Notes under the pieces: generated by a model | Databases searched by the model: none | The model's input: the letters and a program-made list of their open reading frames with translations, nothing else | What the model was told of the DNA's origin: nothing | DNA from: JBFJWU01 sp041623475 [NCBI: bacterium] | GTDB lineage: Bacteria > J088 | DNA length: 11,658 nt | Direction: 5' to 3' | Assembly: GCA_041623475.1 (NCBI GenBank) | Contig: JBFJWU010000073.1 | Location: 1 to 11,658 of the forward strand | Shown: positions 1 to 7,456 of the stretch, one piece after another | How the letters are laid out: every line of letters begins with the position of its first letter | Position numbering within the stretch: position 1 is the stretch's first letter | Position numbers and translations under genes: made by a program

Positions 1-1
1 C

Positions 2-2353
2 CTGGCGGGTGGTGCCGGCTATGTCAATAACACGTCGGTAGCGCTCAATGTCACCGCTGCCGCTGACAGTTTCCAGATGCAGCTTACCGGCGATGTCACG
101 CCCACCGGCTGGATCGCCTTTAATGCCAGCTCCAGCCAGGCGTTGCTTGCCGGTGATGGCACCAAAACCGCCTGGCTCAGGGTCCGCGACAGCCTGGGCA
201 ATACGTCGACGGCTGTCGGGGATTCACTGGTACTGGATACACTAGCGCCGGCAGCGCCGCTGGCATTTGCTGCACCCGCATCGGCGGCCATTGATGTGAC
301 CTGGACCACGATCGCAGACGCGGCCTCGTACCGCGTCTACTACGATACGGACGGCAGCGGTGCCCCCTATGACGGGGCCATTGCCGCCGAGGGTCTGTCC
401 CCTGTCACGGTAAGTGCCCCAACGACAACCCTGCGCCTCAGCGGCCTGTCGGCCGGTCAGCCGGTCTATGTTGTCCTGACCGCAACGGACCAGGCGGGCA
501 ACGAAAGCACCTTCAGTACCGAGGTCTCGGCATCCCCGTTCCTGTCCAATGCGTTTGTTTCTGCATCATTTACAATCCTGAATGCGATTACCGGATATGC
601 CGCAGACCCTGCGGCCACCTTGGCCGGCGTCACCAACCTGGGGTTTTCGGTGGCCGATGGCTGGGACCTGGACGGCGACGGTACCCACGACTGGCTGGCT
701 GGCGCATCCGGGTCCGCCCAGGTCGTCGCGTTTTCCGGTGCCGACGGATCGGTATTGTATGCGTCGACGGAATCAACGGATTACGGCTATGCGTTAGCGT
801 CCCTGCGGGGCGACAGCAATGGTGACGGTATCCCTGATTTTGTCGTTGGCTCGCCCAGCTACGACGGCGGCAAGGGCCGCGCGTGGGTCCGGTCGGGTGC
901 TGACGGCGCCGCCAATTTCCACCGTGGAGCCGGTAACGACCACAATCGCGGCAATTCTGTCGCATTCGCCGGTGACTGGAACGCTGATGGCCTGAGCGAC
1001 TTTGCCGTCTGCGAAATAGGCTGGAACGACGGCTCGGCACAGGGGCGACTGAAAATCTTTCGTGGAGATATTGGGGCAGCATCGTTGTTGAACATTGACG
1101 GGGAAACCGGCGGCTCAGTCGACTGGTTCTGTACCGATGTCGATTTCATGGGCGACCTCGACGGCGATGGCTTTGGTGATTTCGTTGTCGGCGCCCGTGA
1201 GTATGACATTGCCGATGCGTCTAATGATGAAGGGGCCGCCTACCTGATTTCCGGTGCCGACGGATCACAAATTGCTGTCACCACAGCTGGGGTTGGGCTC
1301 ATCCATACCGAATCGGATTTCGGTTTCCAGGTCGCCTACGCCGGTGATCTGGATCAGGACGGTATCGCCGATTTCCTGGTCTCGGCACCGACGTATGGAT
1401 CAACCCCACCGTATTATGGCCGGGTCGCCGCTTTTTCGGGTGTGGATGCCAGCGAATTGTTTTCCATCTACGGCGACAACGGCAATGATGATTTCGGCTA
1501 CGGGATTGCCGGTGGCAAGGACCTGACGGGGGACGGTGTGCCCGATATAGTCATCGGCGACCCGTCCGTCAGCGCGGACCGCGGTCGGGTCTATGTCCAC
1601 AGCGGCACGGATGGCACGCTGGTGGACAGTTTCACAGGTTCCAGCCCTGGTGACTTGCTGGGGTATTCCGTTGCACTGGTTGGCGACGGAATCGCCGATA
1701 TCGTTGCCGGGGCACCGGGCGCTGACAGCAACCAGGGCGAGATCGTTCGCATTGGTTTGCAATCTACGGCGCGGACTTTTGCCGTAACGACGTCGGTCAC
1801 CTTTGAACTGACGCCCAACCAGGACGCGGTTACGACCCAGGTCAATCTGGATAGTGGCGGCTGGACCAGCCTGAATGCCTGGGCTCAGTCCTGGACAGTC
1901 ACCGGTCTGACCGAGGGATCCCATACAGTTGTTTTTCGCGCCCTTGACCGGTTCGGATTCGCCGGCGCCAGCTATTTGCTGTCATTCGGGATCGACTTGA
2001 CACCCCCGTACCCACCTCAGATCACATCGCCGATCGATTTGTGGACGGTTACCGGTACCACCGGTGCCATCGAACTGTATGGCACCGCAACCGACCCGGT
2101 GGTCAATGGCGCCGGTGGACAGGTTTCGCAGCTAAGCTGGCGGGCATCGCGGACAACGTCAACAACGCATTGGTGGGACGGATTTGGCTACGTCTCGGCG
2201 ACGCCATTTGATATTGACCAGTCAACTGGCAGTGCCTGGAACGTGCCACTGCCGGTCAGTGGCGAGGCCCGATACGAATTCAGCGTCGTCGAGGTACTGG
2301 ACAGCACATTGGAGTGGACCAACGCAATGGTAACGACGATTACGGTGTTTGCC
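2..2353 (+). repeat. Super-module copy A (Ig - FN3 - FG-GAP propeller - Ig - Ig)
   Basis: First copy of a five-part protein-level repeat of about 784 residues, cut by the window edge. The leading Ig-like part has F-Q-M-x-L-T-G followed by a G-D-G-T-K-T turn. The FN3-like part starts A-P-A-A-P and ends S-x-E-V-S-A-S. After the propeller, an Ig-like domain with G-x-x-E-G-[ST]-H-[TS] and a second one with G-T-A-T-D-P and H-W-W-D-G follow. The same parts come in the same order in copy B. DNA identity is low by eye, so the duplication is old. Confidence 0.75.
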
Positions 2354-5300
2354 GACGCGACCACGCCGTCCGTCGCCGTCACATTTCCAGCCGATGGGAC
2401 GCTGCTGGCCGGATTTCCAGGCAACCTGGCCGGGACCTCCACTGACCCTGGTGATGCGCCGTCGGGTGTCTCAGCCGTCGACATCAGCGTGTTTGACGGC
2501 GCCAGTTACTGGGACGGCGGGTCCTTTGCCAGCCTGACCGAATTGCGGTTCGCCGCTAACGGCACCGCAAACTGGAGCCGGACAGAAACCCTGTCTGGCA
2601 GCGACGGGACATACCTGGTCAATGCGTTTGCCACGGATCGCGGTGGCCTGGTTGGCAGTTCTTCGGTTACCTTTGTCGTCGATACGATGGCGCCATCGTG
2701 CATCACCTGCGTCAGTGTCAACGCGCCGTTGGATCCATTTACCAATACCCAGACTGTTCCGCTCCAGCTGGATGCCAACGACGATCATGGGCCGATCGAA
2801 ATGCGCCTGGGCGGCGACATCATCGATGGGATCAGTGGCGTCTGGATCCCCTTTGCCGCGATCACAAATGTGACATTGTCCCCAGGTGATGGGCTGAAAA
2901 CCGTCGATGTCGAGTACCGCGATATCCTCGCGAATCCCACGACCGTCTTTTCGGATTCGATCACTTTGGACACAACCCCGCCTGCGGCAGCCGTCACCAT
3001 CGAATCAGGATTGCCCGCCACGTCTGTAGCCCTGGTCAATATTAACCTTTGGGCACCGGATGCGGTTACATACGACCTGTCCGGTGATATCGCTGGCCCC
3101 GTTTTTGGCGCGGCGATGACCGCCAGCACCACCGCGACTCTCACGGCCGGCGATACCGTCAAGACCATCAGCCTGACCGCATACGATGCCGCTGGAAATT
3201 CGACAACCGTCACCGACACGATCGAACTGGATACGACCCCTCCGGTCCTGACTGCCATTGATCTTCAAAGCGGGCAAGCGGCGACAAGTAACGTCGCGAT
3301 CCAGATCGACCTTTCGGCATCGGGCGACCCGTTCCAGATGCGACTGACGGGGACGATTACAGACACGGGCTGGGTCCCATTCCTGGCGACCACGTTCGAA
3401 AACCTGACCGGTGGCGACGGGACCAAAACTATCTGGGCGACCATCCGCGACGACGTCGGACTGACCGCTGGACCGGTCAGTGACCAGATCGATCTGGACA
3501 CGTCCGCACCCGCGGCCCCGGCATTCGTCAGCGTAGTCGGCAGTGAATCCAGTTTTGCCATTACCTGGACCGCGTCCCCGCAAACAGACCTGTACTGGGT
3601 CTATTATGGCAACGCTTCTGGACCACCTTATTCAGGCTTGACCGCCGACCAGGGACCCAATCCCGTGTCAGTGGCCCACCCAACGACGTTTCTGACGTTG
3701 ACCGGATTTTCAGTGCCGCAGGACATTTATGTCGCCATTCGCGCCGGCGATAACGTCGGCAATGTCAGCGGCTTCAGCATCGAGGTATCGGCATCGCTAT
3801 CGTCATTAACCGGACCGACCATCTATTCCGTAGCCCACCAGGCGCTATTCTTTGTCACTGATGTCGTTCTCTACCAGACTATTGACGTTGGCGGGGGCAG
3901 CCAAGATTTCGGCAGTGATATTGCGGTGTGGGACGACATCAATAACGATGGCCACCTGGACATACTGGTTGGTGCCAGCAATTACAGCAGTCGACGCGGC
4001 CGTGTTTACGGGATCTCGGGCGTAGATGGTTCGCAACTGTTTGTCGTCACTGGTGAAACAGGCCAGACCAGCGACTTCGGCGAGTCCATCGCGGTTATTG
4101 GCGATGTCAATGAGGACGGCATCCGCGATTTTGTGGTGACCGCGCCCGGCTGGAACAACGGCTCGACCAACAGCGGCAAGATCTACGTCTATTCCGGTGT
4201 TGATCGTACGTTGCTGTTTTCCGTCGCCGGGGATCCGGCCAGTACAAATTCAGGCTTTGGATCAGACGTTGCTGCGATGCCGGATGTCGATGGCGATGGC
4301 ACCCTGGATCTGGTCGTCGGTGACAAGAACTGGATTGGTGTGCAGCGAACTGGCAAAGTCTACGTCCTGTCAGGTACAGATGGGACCGAACTGACGACGT
4401 CAGTCGGAGCTGGCGCCAATTATGACTACGGTTCCGTGGTTGCCAGTTCGCCGGACCTGACAGGCGACGGGACTCCTGATTATCTGGTCGGTGAAGCCCG
4501 CGGAGCCGGTCAATCCAAGGGTACGTTCTACGTCCGATCGGGTACAGACAGCAGTGTAATCTGGACCAAGACCGGCGAAAACAACCAGGATGGACTGCCA
4601 GATGCCGTCGCCACGATCGGGGACGTGGACCTGGATGGCATCGCCGACATTGCAATCTCTACCTTTGACTACACCGGATCTGATTTCGGCAAGGTGTACC
4701 TTTATTCGGGCGATTCCGGCATCGAATTGTGTACCTACATCGGTGTCGCAGGCGAGGGTGTCGGCAGCGCCATTGCACCGGCAGGCGACCTGACCGGGGA
4801 CGGCATCCCGGATTTCTATGTCGGTGCCGAACAGGCCGATTTTGTACCCACCGATTCCGGCAGTATTTACGCAATGTCAGGCAGCGACTGTACGGCAATT
4901 CGCCGTTGGGACGGTGTCACCACCGGCACCCGGATCGGGCACCGACTTGCGTCCGGCGATATTAATGCCGATGGCGGCCAGGATTTCCTGGCATCTTCAG
5001 TCATCGAGGAAAAAATTTACCACTACCAGACCGTTGGACTCCAACGAGCGGATTCGCCGTTTACGACAGCTACATTTTCGGTCACTGCTCAGACAACGGC
5101 ACGGACACTTAGATACCGGATCGACGGTGGCGCATGGTCTGATCCAATAACAGCGCTGACTAACGGATTTCAGGTTGTAATCACGGGAGTGTCCGAGGGC
5201 ACGCATAGCATCGACACCCAGGCATTCGACAAACATGGCGTCGCGGGTAATATTGTTTCGACCAGTTGGTCAGCTGATTTCACAGCACCCGACAACGTTG

Positions 5301-5623
5301 CGATTGTTTCCCCGTTTTTTTTGGAGAACACTTCGGCGACAACGGTCACAGGGACTGCGACAGATCCGATCGTTGCCGGAACCGGGGGGACCATCGCCGC
5401 GATCGACTGGGCCGTCTATCAGTCCAGCTCCGGTTTCTGGTGGAACGGTTCGACCTATGGCGCGTCATCACCGGAATATACCCTGAAGTCTTCCTCGTCA
5501 CCTTGGACATTTGTCGGTCCGTTCAGTACGGGAGGAAACTATCGAGTTCGGACCCGCGCATACGACGGTGCGCTTAACCAATCATCGGCGGTGACAGAAG
5601 TCGAGTTTGTCTATGTCCCGTAA
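2..5623 (+). CDS. Giant FG-GAP/integrin-alpha-like surface or secreted protein, 5'-partial
   Basis: The frame is open from the left edge, so the true start and any signal peptide lie outside; 1873 residues are visible before the TAA at 5621. In order: end of an Ig-like domain (2-235), FN3-like domain (236-540), seven-bladed FG-GAP propeller (560-1765), five Ig-like domains (1768-3229), another Ig-like domain (3230-3496), FN3-like domain (3497-3805), second seven-bladed propeller (3820-5035) and two Ig-like domains (5042-5620). Domain borders are marked by recurring D-T-x-x-P-type linkers at 236, 1994, 2354, 2681, 2969, 3230, 3497 and 5276. Blades carry DxDxDG calcium-binding loops followed by [FIL]-V-x-G-A-x. 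FG-GAP propellers with Ig/FN3 repeats are typical of exported adhesins and matrix proteins. No LPXTG, PEP-CTERM or type IX sorting tail is visible; the protein stops right after the last Ig-like fold. Ligand and export route are unknown. Family assignment is firm, function is not. Confidence 0.93.
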   Translation: MAGGAGYVNNTSVALNVTAAADSFQMQLTGDVTPTGWIAFNASSSQALLAGDGTKTAWLRVRDSLGNTSTAVGDSLVLDTLAPAAPLAFAAPASAAIDVTWTTIADAASYRVYYDTDGSGAPYDGAIAAEGLSPVTVSAPTTTLRLSGLSAGQPVYVVLTATDQAGNESTFSTEVSASPFLSNAFVSASFTILNAITGYAADPAATLAGVTNLGFSVADGWDLDGDGTHDWLAGASGSAQVVAFSGADGSVLYASTESTDYGYALASLRGDSNGDGIPDFVVGSPSYDGGKGRAWVRSGADGAANFHRGAGNDHNRGNSVAFAGDWNADGLSDFAVCEIGWNDGSAQGRLKIFRGDIGAASLLNIDGETGGSVDWFCTDVDFMGDLDGDGFGDFVVGAREYDIADASNDEGAAYLISGADGSQIAVTTAGVGLIHTESDFGFQVAYAGDLDQDGIADFLVSAPTYGSTPPYYGRVAAFSGVDASELFSIYGDNGNDDFGYGIAGGKDLTGDGVPDIVIGDPSVSADRGRVYVHSGTDGTLVDSFTGSSPGDLLGYSVALVGDGIADIVAGAPGADSNQGEIVRIGLQSTARTFAVTTSVTFELTPNQDAVTTQVNLDSGGWTSLNAWAQSWTVTGLTEGSHTVVFRALDRFGFAGASYLLSFGIDLTPPYPPQITSPIDLWTVTGTTGAIELYGTATDPVVNGAGGQVSQLSWRASRTTSTTHWWDGFGYVSATPFDIDQSTGSAWNVPLPVSGEARYEFSVVEVLDSTLEWTNAMVTTITVFADATTPSVAVTFPADGTLLAGFPGNLAGTSTDPGDAPSGVSAVDISVFDGASYWDGGSFASLTELRFAANGTANWSRTETLSGSDGTYLVNAFATDRGGLVGSSSVTFVVDTMAPSCITCVSVNAPLDPFTNTQTVPLQLDANDDHGPIEMRLGGDIIDGISGVWIPFAAITNVTLSPGDGLKTVDVEYRDILANPTTVFSDSITLDTTPPAAAVTIESGLPATSVALVNINLWAPDAVTYDLSGDIAGPVFGAAMTASTTATLTAGDTVKTISLTAYDAAGNSTTVTDTIELDTTPPVLTAIDLQSGQAATSNVAIQIDLSASGDPFQMRLTGTITDTGWVPFLATTFENLTGGDGTKTIWATIRDDVGLTAGPVSDQIDLDTSAPAAPAFVSVVGSESSFAITWTASPQTDLYWVYYGNASGPPYSGLTADQGPNPVSVAHPTTFLTLTGFSVPQDIYVAIRAGDNVGNVSGFSIEVSASLSSLTGPTIYSVAHQALFFVTDVVLYQTIDVGGGSQDFGSDIAVWDDINNDGHLDILVGASNYSSRRGRVYGISGVDGSQLFVVTGETGQTSDFGESIAVIGDVNEDGIRDFVVTAPGWNNGSTNSGKIYVYSGVDRTLLFSVAGDPASTNSGFGSDVAAMPDVDGDGTLDLVVGDKNWIGVQRTGKVYVLSGTDGTELTTSVGAGANYDYGSVVASSPDLTGDGTPDYLVGEARGAGQSKGTFYVRSGTDSSVIWTKTGENNQDGLPDAVATIGDVDLDGIADIAISTFDYTGSDFGKVYLYSGDSGIELCTYIGVAGEGVGSAIAPAGDLTGDGIPDFYVGAEQADFVPTDSGSIYAMSGSDCTAIRRWDGVTTGTRIGHRLASGDINADGGQDFLASSVIEEKIYHYQTVGLQRADSPFTTATFSVTAQTTARTLRYRIDGGAWSDPITALTNGFQVVITGVSEGTHSIDTQAFDKHGVAGNIVSTSWSADFTAPDNVAIVSPFFLENTSATTVTGTATDPIVAGTGGTIAAIDWAVYQSSSGFWWNGSTYGASSPEYTLKSSSSPWTFVGPFSTGGNYRVRTRAYDGALNQSSAVTEVEFVYVP
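560..1765 (+). other. Seven-bladed FG-GAP beta-propeller 1 (domain)
   Basis: Seven blade motifs lie at 665, 812, 974, 1154, 1346, 1520 and 1682, each 147-192 nt (49-64 residues) after the previous one, the usual spacing of integrin-alpha blades. Six have a D-x-[DNT]-x-D-G calcium-type loop. The seventh is shortened to G-D-G-I-A-D-I and has lost the first Asp. Most blades continue with a G-R-[VA]-x-[VA]-x-S-G-x-D-G strand. Seven blades are the number needed to close an integrin-type propeller. Edges are approximate. Confidence 0.85.
2354..3229 (+). other. Three Ig-like domains linking the two super-modules
   Basis: Three Ig-like domains (2354-2680, 2681-2968, 2969-3229) lie between the copies of the super-module. 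The first carries S-Y-W-D-G, the same tryptophan motif as the last domains of copy A (H-W-W-D-G) and copy B (F-W-W-N-G). The other two carry the P-G-D-G-L-K-T and A-G-D-T-V-K-T turns also seen in the domains that precede each FN3. The middle one has an unusual C-I-T-C pair near 2699-2710. These look like expansions of the same two Ig-like types. Confidence 0.6.
3230..5620 (+). repeat. Super-module copy B (Ig - FN3 - FG-GAP propeller - Ig - Ig)
   Basis: Second copy of the five-part repeat, about 797 residues, running exactly to the stop codon. Matching landmarks are offset from copy A by 3261 nt at the FN3 start (236 versus 3497) and 3282 nt at the last domain (1994 versus 5276), so domain sizes have been kept. 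Copy A continues into further Ig-like domains, whereas the protein ends after copy B. Confidence 0.75.
3820..5035 (+). other. Seven-bladed FG-GAP beta-propeller 2 (domain)
   Basis: Seven blade motifs lie at 3935, 4103, 4283, 4454, 4622, 4787 and 4958, with regular 165-180 nt spacing. All seven begin with D-[IVL]-x-x-D-G. The last, D-I-N-A-D-G-G-Q-D-F, has a shorter following strand that leads straight into the next Ig-like domain. More regular than propeller 1 and the second complete seven-blade set in the same polypeptide. Confidence 0.85.
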
Positions 5624-5671
5624 TCGGCATAGTTGCCTTGTCCACAACAGTACACAAAGGCCCGGGGTCAC

Positions 5672-5680
5672 TGTGATAAT
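5672..5680 (+). promoter_or_regulatory. Possible extended -10 promoter element ahead of the receiver array
   Basis: The 120-nt gap between the surface-protein stop and RR1 contains TGTGATAAT, a five-of-six match to the sigma-70 -10 box with the TGn extension. No convincing -35 box lies 16-19 nt upstream. A second weak -10-like hexamer, TACAAT, sits at 5708-5713. No strong terminator hairpin was seen in the gap, so read-through from the upstream gene is also possible. Low confidence. Confidence 0.22.
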
Positions 5681-5743
5681 ACCTGCAAACCCAAAACAGT
5701 CAGCAGCTACAATGTTACGAACCGACCGAAAGATAACTTATCG

Positions 5744-6136
5744 ATGAAAGACAGAACGACTCGCGTATTAATCGCTGACGACCAGGCGCTGATCCGCCAC
5801 AGCATCGCTTCGATGCTGAATGCGCTGGCCGGCGACCGGATTGAGATCGTCGGATCGGTCGCCAATGGACTTGACGCGATTGAGCGATTCGCTGAATTTG
5901 ATGCCGATGTGGTCTTTCTGGATATCGAGATGCCGGAACTGGATGGTGTCGAGTGTGTCAAGGCGATGAAGATGCAACAACCGGATGTACGCATCGCGAT
6001 TGTGTCCGGCGTTGCCAGCGGCCCAATGGGTGTCGATGCGATCAGCGCCGGTGCGGATTACATTCTGGACAAGGCCGAACTGACGCCGGACACGATCCGT
6101 GCGCTGATGGTCGACCTGGAGCTGGTCGATGGATAA
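5744..6136 (+). CDS. RR1: stand-alone receiver-domain response regulator
   Basis: A 130-residue protein that is a single CheY-like receiver with no output domain. The phosphorylation site is complete: acidic pair D12/D13, acceptor D60 in L-D-I-E-M-P, switch residue S88 and lysine K110. It is expected to accept phosphate in the cytoplasm, most simply from the CheA-like kinase at 8213-9952. The usual K-P pair after beta-5 is K-A-E-L here and the position three before the lysine is I107, not an aromatic. The ATG at 5744 was chosen because the fold starts there; an upstream in-frame TTG at 5633 would add 37 residues with no receiver-like content. A weak GAAAGA lies 10 nt upstream of the ATG. First gene of the run, 53 nt before RR2. 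Confidence 0.93.
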   Translation: MKDRTTRVLIADDQALIRHSIASMLNALAGDRIEIVGSVANGLDAIERFAEFDADVVFLDIEMPELDGVECVKAMKMQQPDVRIAIVSGVASGPMGVDAISAGADYILDKAELTPDTIRALMVDLELVDG

Positions 6137-6189
6137 CCACAGGCCCCTAACCAGCCCGAATAGCAGCCACGCGAGCTGGAATAACTGCA

Positions 6190-6573
6190 ATGAAGATTGA
6201 AAACCCTTCGATTCTGGTCGTCGATGACTCTCGGTTGATCCGGAGGCGCATCTGTGACGGCATTGACAGCAGCGGACTGGCAACAGTATGCGGTGAGGCC
6301 GGTGACGGGCAGGAGGCGATCGAGCAGTTTCGCAAACTGTGCCCCGACATCGTCCTGCTGGACCTGCAAATGCCGGTCATGGACGGATTGACCGCTCTTC
6401 GCGAAATCATTGCAATTAATCCTCAGGCGATCGTCATTGTTATTTCCAGCCACGTTGCCGAAGCCGACGGTGTCCAGGCATTGTCAGCCGGTGCGGTCGC
6501 CCTGGTCGACAAATCGGACTTTGAACCTGATACCGTCATGACAACCGTCAACGAGATCCTGACCTATGTCTGA
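6190..6573 (+). CDS. RR2: stand-alone receiver-domain response regulator
   Basis: A 127-residue single receiver. Visible site residues are D12/D13, acceptor D58 in L-D-L-Q-M-P, S86 and K108. It differs from the other five in the array by Gln at two residues past the acceptor (they have Glu) and by His88 two past the switch Ser, positions known to tune autodephosphorylation in CheY-type receivers. The lysine is followed by S-D-F instead of P-F. The ATG at 6190 has TGGA nine nt upstream. Its last 8 nt (ATGTCTGA) are shared with the start of RR3, so the two are probably translationally coupled. No output domain and no separate DNA-binding region. Confidence 0.94.
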   Translation: MKIENPSILVVDDSRLIRRRICDGIDSSGLATVCGEAGDGQEAIEQFRKLCPDIVLLDLQMPVMDGLTALREIIAINPQAIVIVISSHVAEADGVQALSAGAVALVDKSDFEPDTVMTTVNEILTYV

Positions 6574-7009
6574 TTCGGAATTGACCGCAATTATTGTCGA
6601 CGACCAGCCATTTGTGCGCGACCGTATTCGCGCACTGCTGGAGGCACAGGCCGCGCCGGCGATCAACGTCATCGGCGAAGCGGCAAACGCCGTGGATGCA
6701 ATGCAACTGGTTCGCGCTCATGCCCCAGACTTGATTACCCTTGACATCGAAATGCCGGATGGCGGCGGCATGCCGTTGCTGGACATGGTGCGGGATGAAC
6801 CCAAGAAACCCCGTATTATTGTGGTCACGCACTCTCGCAGCGAGGAAATTGTCATGTCTGCGCTGGCTGGAGGCGCGTCGACGATACTGAAGAAAGACGA
6901 CCTGACAGAACAGACCATTGGCACGGCAATCGCCGAGGCGCTGGCCGCTGCTGGTTCGAACCAGACCGGTGGCAACGCAAAGTCCGATCTGGACGAGCCT
7001 GCACCGTGA
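6566..7009 (+). CDS. RR3: stand-alone receiver-domain response regulator with a short polar tail
   Basis: 147 residues, the longest of the six. The receiver covers about 1-130 with D12/D13, acceptor D60 (L-D-I-E-M-P), T88 and K110. It alone has Thr at the switch position; the others have Ser. The loop after the acceptor is D-G-G-G. Residues 131-147 are a polar, probably disordered tail rich in Asn, Gly, Asp and Pro, too short for an output domain. The start overlaps RR2 by 8 nt, with GAGAT 8 nt upstream. The stop overlaps the likely GTG start of RR4 by 4 nt. Its V-D-D-Q-P-F-V-R segment is shared with RR4, which suggests these two are the most recent duplicates. Confidence 0.94.
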   Translation: MSDSELTAIIVDDQPFVRDRIRALLEAQAAPAINVIGEAANAVDAMQLVRAHAPDLITLDIEMPDGGGMPLLDMVRDEPKKPRIIVVTHSRSEEIVMSALAGGASTILKKDDLTEQTIGTAIAEALAAAGSNQTGGNAKSDLDEPAP

Positions 7010-7410
7010 ACAGTCGGACAATGAACCGCAGACCGCCTACCGTGCGTCTCCTGATCGTCGACGACCAGCCATTTGTCCGAAAGCGGATTCAACAGCTGGC
7101 CGAGAAAATTTATTCGCTGGACATCCAGGTTATTGGCGCCACCGACGATTGGAAAGAAGTCAATAGACTGCTGGACACCGCGCGACCCGATGTTATTACA
7201 ATGGATATTGAAATGCCAAAGCTGGGAGGTAAGGATGTCCTGCAAGAGGTTCTCAATTGGGACCCGGATGCACGGGTAATCATACTGTCCGCAGTCGAAG
7301 ACACTGGTGCACACGTTGCAATGTTGAATATGGGTGCCAGGACGTTTCTCAGCAAGAATGACCTGAGCCACAACTCTCTGGAAGTGGCCATCCACGAGGC
7401 CCTTGCCTGA
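7006..7410 (+). CDS. RR4: stand-alone receiver-domain response regulator
   Basis: A 134-residue single receiver read from the GTG at 7006, which overlaps the RR3 stop in GTGA. An in-frame ATG at 7021 would give 129 residues and keep the whole fold; neither start has a strong ribosome site, so the choice is open. Site residues are D19/D20, acceptor D67 (M-D-I-E-M-P), S95 and K117. The post-acceptor turn is K-L-G-G where x-x-D-G is usual. F114, three residues before the lysine, is the only aromatic at that position among the six array receivers, so classical Tyr/Phe-type switching may be kept here. Lys is followed by N-D-L. Confidence 0.92.
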   Translation: MNSRTMNRRPPTVRLLIVDDQPFVRKRIQQLAEKIYSLDIQVIGATDDWKEVNRLLDTARPDVITMDIEMPKLGGKDVLQEVLNWDPDARVIILSAVEDTGAHVAMLNMGARTFLSKNDLSHNSLEVAIHEALA

Positions 7411-7443
7411 CAATGCCATTCCCACTGACACACTGGAACCGAG

Positions 7444-7449
7444 AAAGGA
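7444..7449 (+). promoter_or_regulatory. Shine-Dalgarno site setting the RR5 start
   Basis: AAAGGA lies 7 nt before the GTG at 7457. This favours that GTG over an in-frame TTG at 7403 that would overlap the end of RR4 and add 18 residues unlike a receiver. Confidence 0.65.
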
Positions 7450-7456
7450 CCGACAC

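Noticed and set aside
665-4987. DxDxDG loops read as dockerin or thrombospondin type 3 repeats
   Set aside because: Spacing of about 50-60 residues and the following V-x-G-A and S-G-x-D-G strands fit FG-GAP blades; dockerin loops are spaced at about 20-25 residues.
5636-5657. Possible hairpin CCTTGT...ACAAAGG after the giant gene as terminator
   Set aside because: The stem needs a bulge, is AT-poor in pairing strength and has no T-run behind it.
5633-5743. Upstream TTG start that would lengthen RR1 by 37 residues
   Set aside because: The added residues are polar, not receiver-like, and the ATG at 5744 gives a receiver of normal length.
6151-6180. CCAGC...GCTGG inverted repeat in the RR1-RR2 gap
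   Set aside because: Only five base pairs with a loop of almost 20 nt; expected by chance in GC-rich DNA.
7403-7456. TTG start for RR5 overlapping the end of RR4
   Set aside because: It adds 18 residues with no homology to receivers, while a good AAAGGA site points to the GTG at 7457.
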